Source: Gemmatimonadota bacterium (lineage in GTDB: Bacteria; Gemmatimonadota; Gemmatimonadetes; Gemmatimonadales; Gemmatimonadaceae). From it: a stretch of DNA of 64,000 nucleotides. The position numbers and the translations under genes are program-made. The stretch covers positions 1 to 64,000 of the forward strand of contig JAJTGR010000018.1 of NCBI GenBank assembly GCA_021299375.1, read 5' to 3'. Under the pieces are notes generated by a model that was not told where the DNA came from, did not search any database, and saw only the letters and a list, made by a program, of their open reading frames with translations. Shown in pieces: positions 9,448 through 19,114 of the stretch. Every line of letters starts with the position of its first letter. The stretch's first letter is position 1.

Positions 9448-11303
9448 GGGCGGCCCTCCGCCATCTGCATCGCCGTTCGCACCAATCCGCCCAGCGCCTT
9501 GGCATCAGCCGCCGGCAACACGACGTATCGCGCCTTCATCGATTCGGCAATGCGCCGCGCCACCGCTTCGCCTCGCGGCGAGGTGTCCACGAACAGCGCC
9601 GGAATGTGCTGCGAGGCAAATCGCCCGCCCGCCGCCAGCGCGTCCCGCTCGGCCTGCTGCCGTCCGGGAGAGCCGTCGCGGGCAATGTTCGCCCGGCCGT
9701 CGGTGAGCATCACCACCAACGGCGCGCTGCCGCCCCGGCGAATGCCGATGGCCTGCTCCAGCGCCGTGTCGATGGCAAGGGCCATCGGTGTGCCACCACC
9801 ACCGGGCAGCGCCGCGAGCACCTTCTTCGCGCGGGCCAGTGCGCGCGTGGGCGGCAGCAGCACATCGGTGCCCTGGCCGCGAAATGCCAGGAGGCTCACA
9901 CGATCGCGACGGGCATAGCTCTCGGCCAGCAGCAGCTCCACCGCGCCCTTCGCCTCGGCGAGGCGATAAAGGGCCGAGGACCCCGAGGCATCGACCACAA
10001 AGAGCACCGTGGTGCCGGTCTTCTCGATGAAGCGACGAATCCGGAAATCCTCACGGCGTACGGCCACCTGCGGACGTGTGCCGCGGGCGACGGTCGCCGC
10101 CCGTGGCGGAGTCGAACGGACACGTTGCCACGGGGCCGCGGCCCGCAGCGTCTCCAGCAGGTGCAGGCGCGCTCCCCCCCGCGGCAGGCCACTGCGCGCT
10201 CCGCGGGGACGGCCACGCAGCAGGTTCGGCGTTTCCTCACCAACGCGCCCCTGCATGACGCCGGCCACGCGGTTCTGCGCCAGCAACTGCGCGAGCAGTC
10301 CTGGCGGCAACGCCGCCTGCACCGCGGCGCGCAGCAGGTCCCCGCTGTCGGGCGTGGGCTGGGCGCTGTCATCGTCGCGGTCACGTCGCTCCTCCGGCCT
10401 CTCCGGCTCGTCGGGCTGCTCCAACGGCGGCGGCGGGGGCTCCGGCTCCTCGCCCGGCTCATGCTGCTCGGGCGACGTGTCGTCGGACGCCTCCTCGGGG
10501 GGCGGGGGCAGGCGGGTCGCCCGCGGGGCAAACACCAGCGCCGCCGCCTGCTCGGCATCGCTCTCCGTCACCACCAGCCGTCCGTCCAGCGCCGCCAGCG
10601 CCCGCGCGCCGCGCAGCGCAAAGAGCATCGCCCGTACGGAGTCCACACCGAACGCCTCCGCTGTTTCGCACAGCGCCACCGACCAGGCGTCATCGACAGT
10701 CACCTGCGGCAGCCGATGCCGGGCTTCGCGCACCAGCGTCCCAAACGGATGCGCCTCCGATTCGTCGGCCAGCCGCGCGAGCTCCTCGCTCGTGCGGCCA
10801 TCGAAGCGCACTCGGAACGCGAGGCGGTCGGAGAGCGCCGGATGCACAACTTCGTCGTCCACCGATTCGTCGAGCAGCAGCGCACAGACCCGCGCGGCGT
10901 GGCGCTCGCCGATGCCGTCGCGCGCGACCTGCACCTCGCCATGATCGAGCACTTCGCACACCGCCGTCCGTCCAGCGACCGCGAGGCGTTCGGCCATCGG
11001 GATCACGATCACGCCGCCGTCGGCCCCGGCAAGCACCCCGCGATCCGCCACCAGCCTGCCTGCCGCCAGCGTGGCCGCAAGGTCGACGCCGCCGTAGAGC
11101 CGGTCCGCGGTGATGCTCGACGGGACCCGTCGCAACGGCGCGCCGGCCGGCAGCCACGCCCGCACCAGCGACGCGAACGTCCGCGCCTGCTCGTGCAGCG
11201 GGTGATCGAGCACGGCGCCACCGAGGCCGCGCGGGTCGACCGCCAGCAGGAGCGCCGTCAGCGCGCCACCGCTCGACGGCAGGTCAGGGCGCGACGGCGC
11301 CAT
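9444..11303 (-). CDS. bchD: magnesium chelatase subunit D
   Basis: C-terminal vWA domain VLFVVDASGSSAL...LTDGRANI, acidic/proline linker, adjacent to bchI; start at 11303 inferred. Confidence 0.9.
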   Translation of the reverse strand: MAPSRPDLPSSGGALTALLLAVDPRGLGGAVLDHPLHEQARTFASLVRAWLPAGAPLRRVPSSITADRLYGGVDLAATLAAGRLVADRGVLAGADGGVIVIPMAERLAVAGRTAVCEVLDHGEVQVARDGIGERHAARVCALLLDESVDDEVVHPALSDRLAFRVRFDGRTSEELARLADESEAHPFGTLVREARHRLPQVTVDDAWSVALCETAEAFGVDSVRAMLFALRGARALAALDGRLVVTESDAEQAAALVFAPRATRLPPPPEEASDDTSPEQHEPGEEPEPPPPPLEQPDEPERPEERRDRDDDSAQPTPDSGDLLRAAVQAALPPGLLAQLLAQNRVAGVMQGRVGEETPNLLRGRPRGARSGLPRGGARLHLLETLRAAAPWQRVRSTPPRAATVARGTRPQVAVRREDFRIRRFIEKTGTTVLFVVDASGSSALYRLAEAKGAVELLLAESYARRDRVSLLAFRGQGTDVLLPPTRALARAKKVLAALPGGGGTPMALAIDTALEQAIGIRRGGSAPLVVMLTDGRANIARDGSPGRQQAERDALAAGGRFASQHIPALFVDTSPRGEAVARRIAESMKARYVVLPAADAKALGGLVRTAMQMAEGRP

Positions 11304-12327
11304 CGGTCCACAGGTCCTCGATCGCCCGCGCCACGCGGGTGGTCGACCCCGCGTCGTCAAGCACATTGCGGCGCAGCCGGTGCCGCAGCGCCATGGGCGC
11401 AATGCGGCGCAGGTGATCGAGCGTCACCGCGTCGGCGCCTTCATACGCAGCCAGCGCGCGCGTGGTCCGCAGCAGGGTGAGTTCGCCGCGTAGCCCGTCG
11501 GTGCCCAGCGCCGAGCAGAGCGCCGCCGCCCGCTCGAGGATGGCATCGGGCACGGTGAGCGTTTCCAGCCGGGTGCGAGCCTTCTCCAAGGAGCGGCGCA
11601 CCTTGGCGTCCGCTTTCTGCCAGTGCGTCAGGAATGCCTCGGGGTCCCGGTCGTACGCATCGCGGCGCTTGATCACCTCGATGCGCGACCCGATCGCCGC
11701 AGGCGTTTTCACGTCGACGGCGAGCCCGAACCGGTCCAGCAGCTGCGGCCGCAGCTCGCCTTCCTCCGGGTTGCCGCTGCCCACCAGGACGAAGCGTGAC
11801 GGGTGCCGCACGCTGACCCCCTCCCGCTCGACGACATTCTCTCCCGTGGCCGCGGCATCGAGCAGCAGGTCGACCAGATGATCCTCGAGCAGGTTCACCT
11901 CGTCGACGTAGAGAAAGCCGCGGTGGGCGCGCGCCAGCAGTCCGGGCTCGAACGCCTTCTCGCCGGTGGTCAGCGCCCGCTCGAGGTCGAGGGCGCCCAC
12001 GACGCGGTCTTCGGTGGCGCCCAGCGGCAGGTCGACCACCGGCACGGGCGCAAGCACGGCGCGGGGATGTTGGCCGGCCGCCAGCCGGTCACGGCAGTCG
12101 TCGCAGCGGGCCCCCTTGTCGGCGGGGTCGCAGCCGTACTTGCACCCCTGCACCACCTTCATGGGCGGGAGGAGCCCGGCGAGAGCGCGTACGGCGGTGC
12201 TCTTGCCCGTACCACGGTCGCCGAACACCATGACCCCGCCGATGGTGGGGTCGATGGCCACCAGCAGGAGGGCCAGCTTCATCTCCTCCTGGCCGACGAT
12301 GGCACTGAACGGATACACAGGTCGCAT
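11284..12327 (-). CDS. bchI: magnesium chelatase ATPase subunit I
   Basis: PFSAIVGQEEMKLALLLVAIDPTIGGVMVFGDRGTGKSTAVRAL; YVDEVNLLEDHLVD. Confidence 0.97.
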   Translation of the reverse strand: MRPVYPFSAIVGQEEMKLALLLVAIDPTIGGVMVFGDRGTGKSTAVRALAGLLPPMKVVQGCKYGCDPADKGARCDDCRDRLAAGQHPRAVLAPVPVVDLPLGATEDRVVGALDLERALTTGEKAFEPGLLARAHRGFLYVDEVNLLEDHLVDLLLDAAATGENVVEREGVSVRHPSRFVLVGSGNPEEGELRPQLLDRFGLAVDVKTPAAIGSRIEVIKRRDAYDRDPEAFLTHWQKADAKVRRSLEKARTRLETLTVPDAILERAAALCSALGTDGLRGELTLLRTTRALAAYEGADAVTLDHLRRIAPMALRHRLRRNVLDDAGSTTRVARAIEDLWTDGAVAP

Positions 12328-12392
12328 CGAGGTTCCGAAAGAATCCCGCAGCAGCCCCGGGGGCTGCCGGTAAGGTCTGAGACGCTGGGTGG

Positions 12393-12421
12393 ACGTTAGG
12401 AGCGGGAATCGGCTGTCGCAA
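12393..12421 (-). promoter_or_regulatory. candidate bchI promoter: TTGCGA-17-TAACGT (minus strand), -35 inside a PpsR-type box
   Basis: minus-strand TTGCGA (12416-12421) with 17-nt spacer to TAACGT (12393-12398). Confidence 0.4.
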
Positions 12422-12431
12422 TGTCCTGACA
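12414..12431. promoter_or_regulatory. PpsR/CrtJ-type operator TGT-N12-ACA (TGTCGCAATGTCCTGACA)
   Basis: exact TGT-N12-ACA between divergent bchI and crtF. Confidence 0.7.
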
Positions 12432-12448
12432 GTCACAACATCAACGGG

Positions 12449-12466
12449 TGTACACTTTTCTTGACA
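12449..12466. promoter_or_regulatory. PpsR/CrtJ-type operator TGT-N12-ACA (TGTACACTTTTCTTGACA)
   Basis: exact TGT-N12-ACA overlapping the crtF -35. Confidence 0.8.
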
Positions 12467-12489
12467 CCATTCCCGCCATTCGCTATCCT
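12461..12489 (+). promoter_or_regulatory. candidate crtF promoter TTGACA-17-TATCCT
   Basis: TTGACA 12461-12466, TATCCT 12484-12489; GTG start 7 nt after the -10. Confidence 0.6.
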
Positions 12490-12495
12490 CGGCCT

Positions 12496-13722
12496 GTGAA
12501 TCCCCCCGAACAGGCGCTCCCCGCGCCACCGGTTCCGGCGGCTGAACGCCTGCGTACGCCCGCCGCCATTGACGCTGTTCCCGCTGCCCCAGCGACCGTG
12601 ACGCCCGCGCCGACATGGCTCGAGCGGATGCGCGATCGTTGGAACGCCTTGGTCGCCACCGACGACTTCCAGCGGTGGAGCGCCCGCTTCCCGCTCACGC
12701 GGCCGATCACGATGTACCGGTCGCGCAAGCTGTTCGACATCGTCTCGGGATTCGTCTACACGCAGACCCTGCTGGCCTGCGTCGAGCTCGACCTCTTCGA
12801 GTTCCTTGCCGACGGGGCGAGAACCGCGGACGAAATCGCCACCCACACCGGGCTGTCGCGTGCCAGCACCGAGCGCCTCGTCAACGCCGCCGTGTCGCTG
12901 CGCTTGCTCGTGAGGCGCCGCCACGGCCGCTTTGCCGTAGGGCCGCTCGGTGCACCGCTGGTGCGCAACACGGGCGTGCTGGCCCTCATCCGGCACCACC
13001 GGATGGCCTATCACGATCTCTCCGATCCGGTGTCGCTGCTCCGCCAGGGCGCCGATTACCGCACCGAACTGTCCCGCTACTGGTCCTACGCCGATGCGCC
13101 ACGCCCGCAGGCCATCGACGACACCCGGGTCGCGGCCTATTCGGAGATCATGGCCGCCACACTCCCCCCGGTCGCGCACGATGTGCTCGATGCCTACGAC
13201 CTGTCGAAGCACGAAAGCCTGCTCGACGTGGGCGGCGGCGAGGGCGCGTTCCTGTCGCTCGTCGGCGCGCGGCACCCCCGGCTGCAGCTCCAGCTGTTCG
13301 ACCTGCCGGCCGTGGCCGCGCGGGCCCGGACCCGTCTGGAACAGGCAGGACTCGGCGACCGGGTGACGTGCCACGGCGGCAACTTCCACGCCGATTCACT
13401 GCCCGGCGGTGCCGACGTCTGCTCCCTCGTCCGTGTCCTCCTGGATCATGACGACGCGTCGGTGCTCCGTCTCCTGCAGCGGGTGCGCGCGGCGCTGCCG
13501 CGTGGCGGGGTGCTGCTGATCGCCGAAGCGCTTGCCGGCGCCAAAGGGGCCGAGACGGTGGGCGACGCCTACTTCTCGTTCTACCTCATGGCCATGGGCA
13601 AGGGACGAGCGCGCCGGGCGTCGGAGCTGCACCAGCTGCTGCAGTCGGCCGGGTTCCGCCGCAGCCGAGAACTGCCGACCCGCTTCCCTATCCAGACCGG
13701 GCTGATCGTCGCCGAGGTCTGA
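12496..13722 (+). CDS. crtF: hydroxyneurosporene/carotenoid O-methyltransferase CrtF
   Basis: SAM methyltransferase motif SLLDVGGGEGAFLSLV, N-terminal dimerisation/HTH region, immediately 5' of bchC as in classical PGCs; GTG start inferred. Confidence 0.85.
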   Translation: MNPPEQALPAPPVPAAERLRTPAAIDAVPAAPATVTPAPTWLERMRDRWNALVATDDFQRWSARFPLTRPITMYRSRKLFDIVSGFVYTQTLLACVELDLFEFLADGARTADEIATHTGLSRASTERLVNAAVSLRLLVRRRHGRFAVGPLGAPLVRNTGVLALIRHHRMAYHDLSDPVSLLRQGADYRTELSRYWSYADAPRPQAIDDTRVAAYSEIMAATLPPVAHDVLDAYDLSKHESLLDVGGGEGAFLSLVGARHPRLQLQLFDLPAVAARARTRLEQAGLGDRVTCHGGNFHADSLPGGADVCSLVRVLLDHDDASVLRLLQRVRAALPRGGVLLIAEALAGAKGAETVGDAYFSFYLMAMGKGRARRASELHQLLQSAGFRRSRELPTRFPIQTGLIVAEV

Positions 13723-13887
13723 AGGCGCGCCGGGTCCCCGCCGTCGAGGAAGACCGGGAGGCGCGCCGCCACCGCGGCCCACCGGTCGACCGCCGAGGGC
13801 CGTGGCCGATGCGTCACGGCGCGCCGCCGAGGTGGAGGCCGTGGGCGAATTCCCGACAGGAACGCTCTGGATGTTGACAGCTTCTGG

Positions 13888-13905
13888 TGTCAACCTCACT
13901 GTACA
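13888..13905. promoter_or_regulatory. PpsR/CrtJ-type operator TGTCAACCTCACTGTACA upstream of bchC
   Basis: exact TGT-N12-ACA 4 nt before the inferred GTG start; TTGACA at 13874-13879. Confidence 0.7.
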
Positions 13906-13909
13906 CGCC

Positions 13910-14863
13910 GTGAACACTCTCGCCGTCGTTTTCGAAGCGCCCACACAGCTGTCCGTTCGCGAACTCACGCTCGTCGCCCCCACGCCGCAGGATGTGGTGG
14001 TGGCGATGCGCTGGTCTGGCATCAGCACCGGCACGGAGAAGCTGCTGTTCACGGGGCGTATGCCTCCCTTTCCCGGCCTCGGGTATCCCCTCGTGCCCGG
14101 CTACGAGGGGGTCGGAGAGATCATCGAGGCCGGTGTCGAGTCCGGCCGTCGGGTCGGCCAGCTGGTGTATGTGCCTGGCTCCAAGGGCTTCACCGAGGCC
14201 CGCGGCTTGTTCGGGGGGCAGGCCTCGCGCGTCGTGGTGCCCGGGGCCAAGACCATCCCCCTCGCGGATCAGCTGGGCGAACAGGGTGCGCTCTTTGCCT
14301 TGGCGGCCACCGCGCACCACTGTCTCGAGGCGGATCCGGCCAACCATCTCGACACGCTGCCCACCCTGATCGTCGGCCACGGGGCGCTGGGGCGACTCAT
14401 TGCCCGGCTGTGCATGTTGTACGGCGCGCCGGCCCCGACGGTATGGGAGACGAACCCGATCCGCATGGACGGCGCCCGCGGCTACACGGTCATCCATCCG
14501 AACGACGACACGACCCGCGGCTACCGGACGATCTGCGATGTGAGCGGCGCCAATGGCATCCTCGATTCGCTGGTGGACAAGCTCGTGCCGGGGGGCGAAA
14601 TCATTCTCGGTGGCTTCTACAGCGAGCCGGTATCGTTCACCTTCCCGCCCGCGTTCCTGCGCGAAGCACGGCTGCGCATCGCGGCGCAATGGAAGGAACA
14701 GGACCTCATGGCCATCGCCGGGTTCGCCAACAGCGGCCGACTCGACCTCGATGGCCTCATCACGCACCGCGAGCCGGCGGCGCGTGCGGCCGACGCCTAC
14801 GCCACGGCGTTCGGTGATCCCCACTGCGTCAAGATGATCCTCGACTGGAGATCTGCTGCATGA
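13910..14863 (+). CDS. bchC: bacteriochlorophyllide a dehydrogenase BchC
   Basis: VNTLAVVFEAPTQLSVRELTL...SGISTGTEKLLFTGRMPPFPGLGYPLVPGYEGVGEI; start at 13910 inferred from family N-terminus. Confidence 0.93.
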   Translation: MNTLAVVFEAPTQLSVRELTLVAPTPQDVVVAMRWSGISTGTEKLLFTGRMPPFPGLGYPLVPGYEGVGEIIEAGVESGRRVGQLVYVPGSKGFTEARGLFGGQASRVVVPGAKTIPLADQLGEQGALFALAATAHHCLEADPANHLDTLPTLIVGHGALGRLIARLCMLYGAPAPTVWETNPIRMDGARGYTVIHPNDDTTRGYRTICDVSGANGILDSLVDKLVPGGEIILGGFYSEPVSFTFPPAFLREARLRIAAQWKEQDLMAIAGFANSGRLDLDGLITHREPAARAADAYATAFGDPHCVKMILDWRSAA

Positions 14864-15855
14864 GCGAGAACGGACTGCACCAGCTGCACAAGAACGTGCG
14901 CGACGAGGCCGCCGAGGCCCAGGATACCGTGCATACCGGTCCGGTGACCAAGGAGACGCAGATCATCGCGATCTACGGCAAGGGCGGCATCGGCAAGAGC
15001 TTCACGCTTGCCAATCTCTCGTACATGATGGCGCAGCAGGGCAAGAAGGTGCTCCTCATCGGCTGCGACCCCAAGTCGGACACGACGTCGCTGCTCTTCG
15101 GTGGCAAGGCGTGCCCCACCATCATCGAGACATCGAGCCGCAAGAAGCTGGCCGGCGAAGCGGTCAGCATCAGCGACGTCTGCTTCAAGCGCGACGGCGT
15201 GTATGCCATGGAACTCGGCGGCCCTGAAGTGGGGCGCGGCTGCGGCGGCCGCGGTATCATCCATGGCTTCGAGACGCTCGAGAAGCTCGGGTTCCACGAG
15301 TGGGGCTTCGACTATGTCCTGCTCGACTTCCTGGGCGACGTGGTGTGCGGCGGCTTCGGATTGCCCATCGCGCGCGACATGTGCCAGAAGGTCATCGTCG
15401 TTGGCTCCAACGACCTGCAGTCCCTCTACGTGGCCAACAACGTGTGCAGCGCCGTGGAGTACTTCCGCAAGCTTGGCGGCAACGTGGGCGTCGCCGGCAT
15501 GGTCATCAACAAGGACGACGCCACCGGCCAGGCGCAGGCCTTCGCGCGGAACGCCGGCATTCCGGTGCTCGCGGCCATCCCTGCCCACGACGACATCCGT
15601 CGCAAGAGCGCCAGCTACGAGATCATCGGCAAGCCCGAGGGCGAATGGGGCCCGCTGTTCGCCGAGCTGGCGCAGAACGTGGCCGATGCGCCGCCGGTGC
15701 GTCCCAAGCCGCAGACGCAGGACCAGCTGCTCAGCCTCTTCAGCGCCGAATCCACCGGGCGCGACTTCGTGATGGAGCCGGCCACCATGTTCGACATGGT
15801 GGGCAAGGAAGCGGTCGTGAAGCCGTCGCTCGAAATCGTCTACGACACCGTCTGA
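14860..15855 (+). CDS. bchX: chlorophyllide reductase iron protein subunit X
   Basis: NifH-like [45 protein letters not shown]. Confidence 0.97.
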   Translation: MSENGLHQLHKNVRDEAAEAQDTVHTGPVTKETQIIAIYGKGGIGKSFTLANLSYMMAQQGKKVLLIGCDPKSDTTSLLFGGKACPTIIETSSRKKLAGEAVSISDVCFKRDGVYAMELGGPEVGRGCGGRGIIHGFETLEKLGFHEWGFDYVLLDFLGDVVCGGFGLPIARDMCQKVIVVGSNDLQSLYVANNVCSAVEYFRKLGGNVGVAGMVINKDDATGQAQAFARNAGIPVLAAIPAHDDIRRKSASYEIIGKPEGEWGPLFAELAQNVADAPPVRPKPQTQDQLLSLFSAESTGRDFVMEPATMFDMVGKEAVVKPSLEIVYDTV

Positions 15856-15864
15856 GGCCCCCCG

Positions 15865-17502
15865 ATGTCGACCGAGAAGGAAGTGGTGTACGACGACGTG
15901 GGCACCGTACCCATGCTCAACGACGCCGACGCACCGGGCGGCATGGGCTGCGCCCCGGGAACGCCCACCGGCAAGGCCCTGCCGGTCATCGACGGCACAC
16001 CGGTGAACCTGGCGGCCACGCAGGAGGACGGTCTCGGCTGCCACTCGGGCACGGCGCAGATGCGCGAGGCGGCCCGCGCGGCCGGCAAGAGCGAGGTGCT
16101 CGATCGCTATGCGGCCGACTATCCCAAGGGGCCGCACGACCAACCGCAGAGCATGTGCCCGGCCTTCGGGTCACTGCGGGTGGGGCTGCGCATGCGCCGG
16201 ACAGCCACCATCCTCAGCGGCTCGGCGTGCTGCGTGTACGGGCTCACGTTCACGAGCCACTTCTACGGGGCGCGTCGCACGGTGGGCTACGTGCCCTTCA
16301 ACTCGGAGACGCTCGTCACCGGGCAGCTCTTCGAGGACATTCGCGACGCCGTGTTCAAGATGGCCGATCCCGCGCAGTACGACGCGATTGTCATCACCAA
16401 TCTGTGCGTCCCCACGGCGTCGGGCGTCCCGCTGCAGATTCTCCCCAAGGAGATCAACGGCGTGCGGATCATCGGCATCGACGTGCCGGGCTTCGGGGTC
16501 CCCACACACGCGGAAGCGAAAGATGTGCTGGCTGGCGCCATGCTCAGGTACGCGCGCCTGGAGGCCGAACAGGGGCCGGTACAGGCACCGCGGGGCGGGC
16601 GCGCCGCCCGGCCCACGGTCACGCTGATCGGCGAGATGTTCCCCGCCGATCCCGTCGGCATCGGCATGATGCTCGACCCCATGGGCCTCGCGGCGGGGCC
16701 GGTCGTCCCGACGCGCGAGTGGCGTGAGCTGTACGCCGCCCTCGACGGTGCCGTCGCCGCCGCCATCCATCCGTTCTACGTCGCGAGCTACCGCGAGTTC
16801 GCGGCCGCCGGGCGCCCCATCGTGGGCTCGGCGCCCGTGGGGTACGACGGGACGGAAGCCTGGCTCGAGTCCGTCGGCCAGGCGGCTGGCGTGGCCCGTG
16901 CGCAGATCGACACGGCCAAGAACCGCGTCCTCCCTGCCATCAAGGGCGCCCTGTCGGCCATGCCGGTGACGGGGCGCATCACGCTCTCCGGCTACGAAGG
17001 CTCGGAGCTGCTCGTGGCGCGCCTGCTGGTCGAGTCGGGCGCCGATGTGCGCTACGTGGGAACCGCTTGTCCGCGCACGCCGTACTCCGAGGCGGATCGC
17101 GAGTGGCTCGAGGCCAAGGGCGTGCACATCCAGTATCGCGCGTCGCTCGAGCAGGACTGTGCCGCCATGGAGGAGTTCCGGCCGGACCTCGCCATCGGTA
17201 CCACCCCCGTGGTGCAGAAGGCCAAGGAGCTGACGATACCGGCGCTGTACTTCACGAACCTCATCTCCGCCCGTCCGCTCATGGGTCCCGCCGGCGCCGG
17301 CTCGCTGGCCACGGTCGTCAATGCCGCCATCGCCAACAAGGCGCGCTTCGACGAGATGCAGGCGTTCTTCGGCGACGTGGGCCGCGGCTACAAGGCGGGC
17401 GTGTGGGAAGCGGTCCCGGAGGACCGCCCCGAGTTCCGCGAGCACTACAAGCGGCACCTCGCGAAGCTCCACCGGCAGCGCAAGGCCGAGGAAATGGTCT
17501 GA
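15865..17502 (+). CDS. bchY: chlorophyllide reductase subunit Y
   Basis: [44 protein letters not shown]; follows bchX. Confidence 0.96.
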   Translation: MSTEKEVVYDDVGTVPMLNDADAPGGMGCAPGTPTGKALPVIDGTPVNLAATQEDGLGCHSGTAQMREAARAAGKSEVLDRYAADYPKGPHDQPQSMCPAFGSLRVGLRMRRTATILSGSACCVYGLTFTSHFYGARRTVGYVPFNSETLVTGQLFEDIRDAVFKMADPAQYDAIVITNLCVPTASGVPLQILPKEINGVRIIGIDVPGFGVPTHAEAKDVLAGAMLRYARLEAEQGPVQAPRGGRAARPTVTLIGEMFPADPVGIGMMLDPMGLAAGPVVPTREWRELYAALDGAVAAAIHPFYVASYREFAAAGRPIVGSAPVGYDGTEAWLESVGQAAGVARAQIDTAKNRVLPAIKGALSAMPVTGRITLSGYEGSELLVARLLVESGADVRYVGTACPRTPYSEADREWLEAKGVHIQYRASLEQDCAAMEEFRPDLAIGTTPVVQKAKELTIPALYFTNLISARPLMGPAGAGSLATVVNAAIANKARFDEMQAFFGDVGRGYKAGVWEAVPEDRPEFREHYKRHLAKLHRQRKAEEMV

Positions 17503-18959
17503 TGTCGCTCATTCTCGACCTCGATCGCGCCGGCGGCTACTGGGGCGCCGTGTACGTGTTCACGGCCATCAAAGGCATGCAGGTCGTCATCGATGGCCCG
17601 GTGGGCTGCGAGAACCTGCCGGTCACCTCGGTGCTGCACTATACCGACGCGCTGCCGCCTCACGAGCTGCCGATCGTCGTGACCGGGCTCGCCGAGGAGG
17701 AACTCGGCCAGCACGGCACCGAAGGCGCCATGAAGCGCGCGCACGCGACGCTCGACCCGGAGCTGCCCAGCGTGGTGGTGACCGGCTCGATCGCCGAGAT
17801 GATCGGCGGCGGCGTCACGCCCGAAGGCACGAACATTCAGCGTTTCCTGCCCCGTACGATCGACGAAGACCAGTGGCAGGCGGCCAACCGGGCCATGTAC
17901 TGGCTGTGGACCGAATATGGCCTCAAGAAGGGCGTGCGCCCGAAGAAACGGGAGCGCCAGCCGGGTGACAAGCCGCGGGTCAACATCATCGGCCCGATCT
18001 ACGGGTACTTCAACACCGCCAGCGACCTGCATGAGATCCGGCGCCTGATCGAGGGAATCGGCGCCGAGGTCAACATGGTGTTCCCGCTCGGCAGTCACAT
18101 GCAGGACATTCCGCGGCTGGTCGATGCCGACGTGAACATCTGCATGTATCGCGAGTTCGGCCGCATGCTCTGCGAGGACCTCGAGGTGCCGTACCTGCAG
18201 GCCCCCATCGGCCTGCACAGCACCACCCGCTTCCTTCGCACGCTCGGCGAGTTGCTGGACCTCGACCCCGAACCGTTCATCGAGAAGGAGAAGCACACCA
18301 CGATCAAGCCGCTGTGGGACCTGTGGCGGTCGGTGACCCAGGACTTCTTCGGCACGGCCAACTTTGCCATCGTGGCGAACGAGACCTACGCCCGTGGGGT
18401 GCGGCACTTCCTCGAAACCGAGATGGGAATGCCCTGCTCGTTCAGCTTTGCGCGCCGGCCCGGTGTGAAGCCCGACAATCAGGCCGTGAAGGACGCGATC
18501 AAGAGCAAGCCGCCGCTCATCATGTTCGGCAGCTACAACGAGCGCATGTACCTCGCGGAACTGGGCGCGCGGTCCATGTACATCCCGGCGTCGTTCCCGG
18601 GAGCGCTGATCCGTCGGCATACGGGCACGCCGTACATGGGCTACAGCGGCGCCACGTACATCGTGCAGGAGGTGTGCAACCAGCTGTTCGATGCGCTGTT
18701 CCACATCCTCCCGCTGGGGACGGAGATGGACAAGATCGATGCCACGCCGGCGCGGCTGCACCAGGAACTGCCATGGGACGACGACGCCAAGGCGACGTTC
18801 GACGAGTTGTGCGAGGGCTTCCCGATCCTCATCCGCATCTCGGCGGCCAAGCGCCTGCGCGATGCGGCCGAGAAGGATGCCCGGGAGTTGGGCGACACAG
18901 TCGTGACGCGCGACCACGTGCTGGCGAGCCGGCGGACGCTGGCAGGCGCGACATCGTGA
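17502..18959 (+). CDS. bchZ: chlorophyllide reductase subunit Z
   Basis: [59 protein letters not shown] at 17502. Confidence 0.96.
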   Translation: MSLILDLDRAGGYWGAVYVFTAIKGMQVVIDGPVGCENLPVTSVLHYTDALPPHELPIVVTGLAEEELGQHGTEGAMKRAHATLDPELPSVVVTGSIAEMIGGGVTPEGTNIQRFLPRTIDEDQWQAANRAMYWLWTEYGLKKGVRPKKRERQPGDKPRVNIIGPIYGYFNTASDLHEIRRLIEGIGAEVNMVFPLGSHMQDIPRLVDADVNICMYREFGRMLCEDLEVPYLQAPIGLHSTTRFLRTLGELLDLDPEPFIEKEKHTTIKPLWDLWRSVTQDFFGTANFAIVANETYARGVRHFLETEMGMPCSFSFARRPGVKPDNQAVKDAIKSKPPLIMFGSYNERMYLAELGARSMYIPASFPGALIRRHTGTPYMGYSGATYIVQEVCNQLFDALFHILPLGTEMDKIDATPARLHQELPWDDDAKATFDELCEGFPILIRISAAKRLRDAAEKDARELGDTVVTRDHVLASRRTLAGATS

Positions 18960-19030
18960 CACGTGCAGCGCTCTTGAGGCCGTCGGAACAGCGACAGCGC
19001 TGACGGCGGCACCGGGACGACATCACGTCG

Positions 19031-19084
19031 AACGGCGTGATCTGGACTGCGGACAAGGACGTCCTCACCGATCACGCCGTTTTT
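19031..19084. terminator. hairpin AACGGCGTGATC...GATCACGCCGTT followed by T-run; likely terminator between convergent bchZ and bchO
   Basis: 12-bp perfect inverted repeat plus T5 run. Confidence 0.65.
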
Positions 19085-19114
19085 CATGACGCCGTTGTGG
19101 GGCCGCGGCTGTCG

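Noticed and set aside
9411-11480. 689-aa plus-strand ORF antisense to bchD
   Set aside because: Spurious GC-rich ORF; bchD on the opposite strand has recognisable vWA motifs.
12448-12495. Upstream ATG (MYTFLDTIPAIRYPRP) as crtF start
   Set aside because: Lies within the PpsR box and -35/-10 elements; GTG at 12496 fits the promoter better, although untested.
13722-13870. Repeated GGCGCGCC palindromes in the crtF-bchC gap as a regulatory array
   Set aside because: Expected at this GC content; no regular spacing or symmetry beyond the restriction-like octamer.
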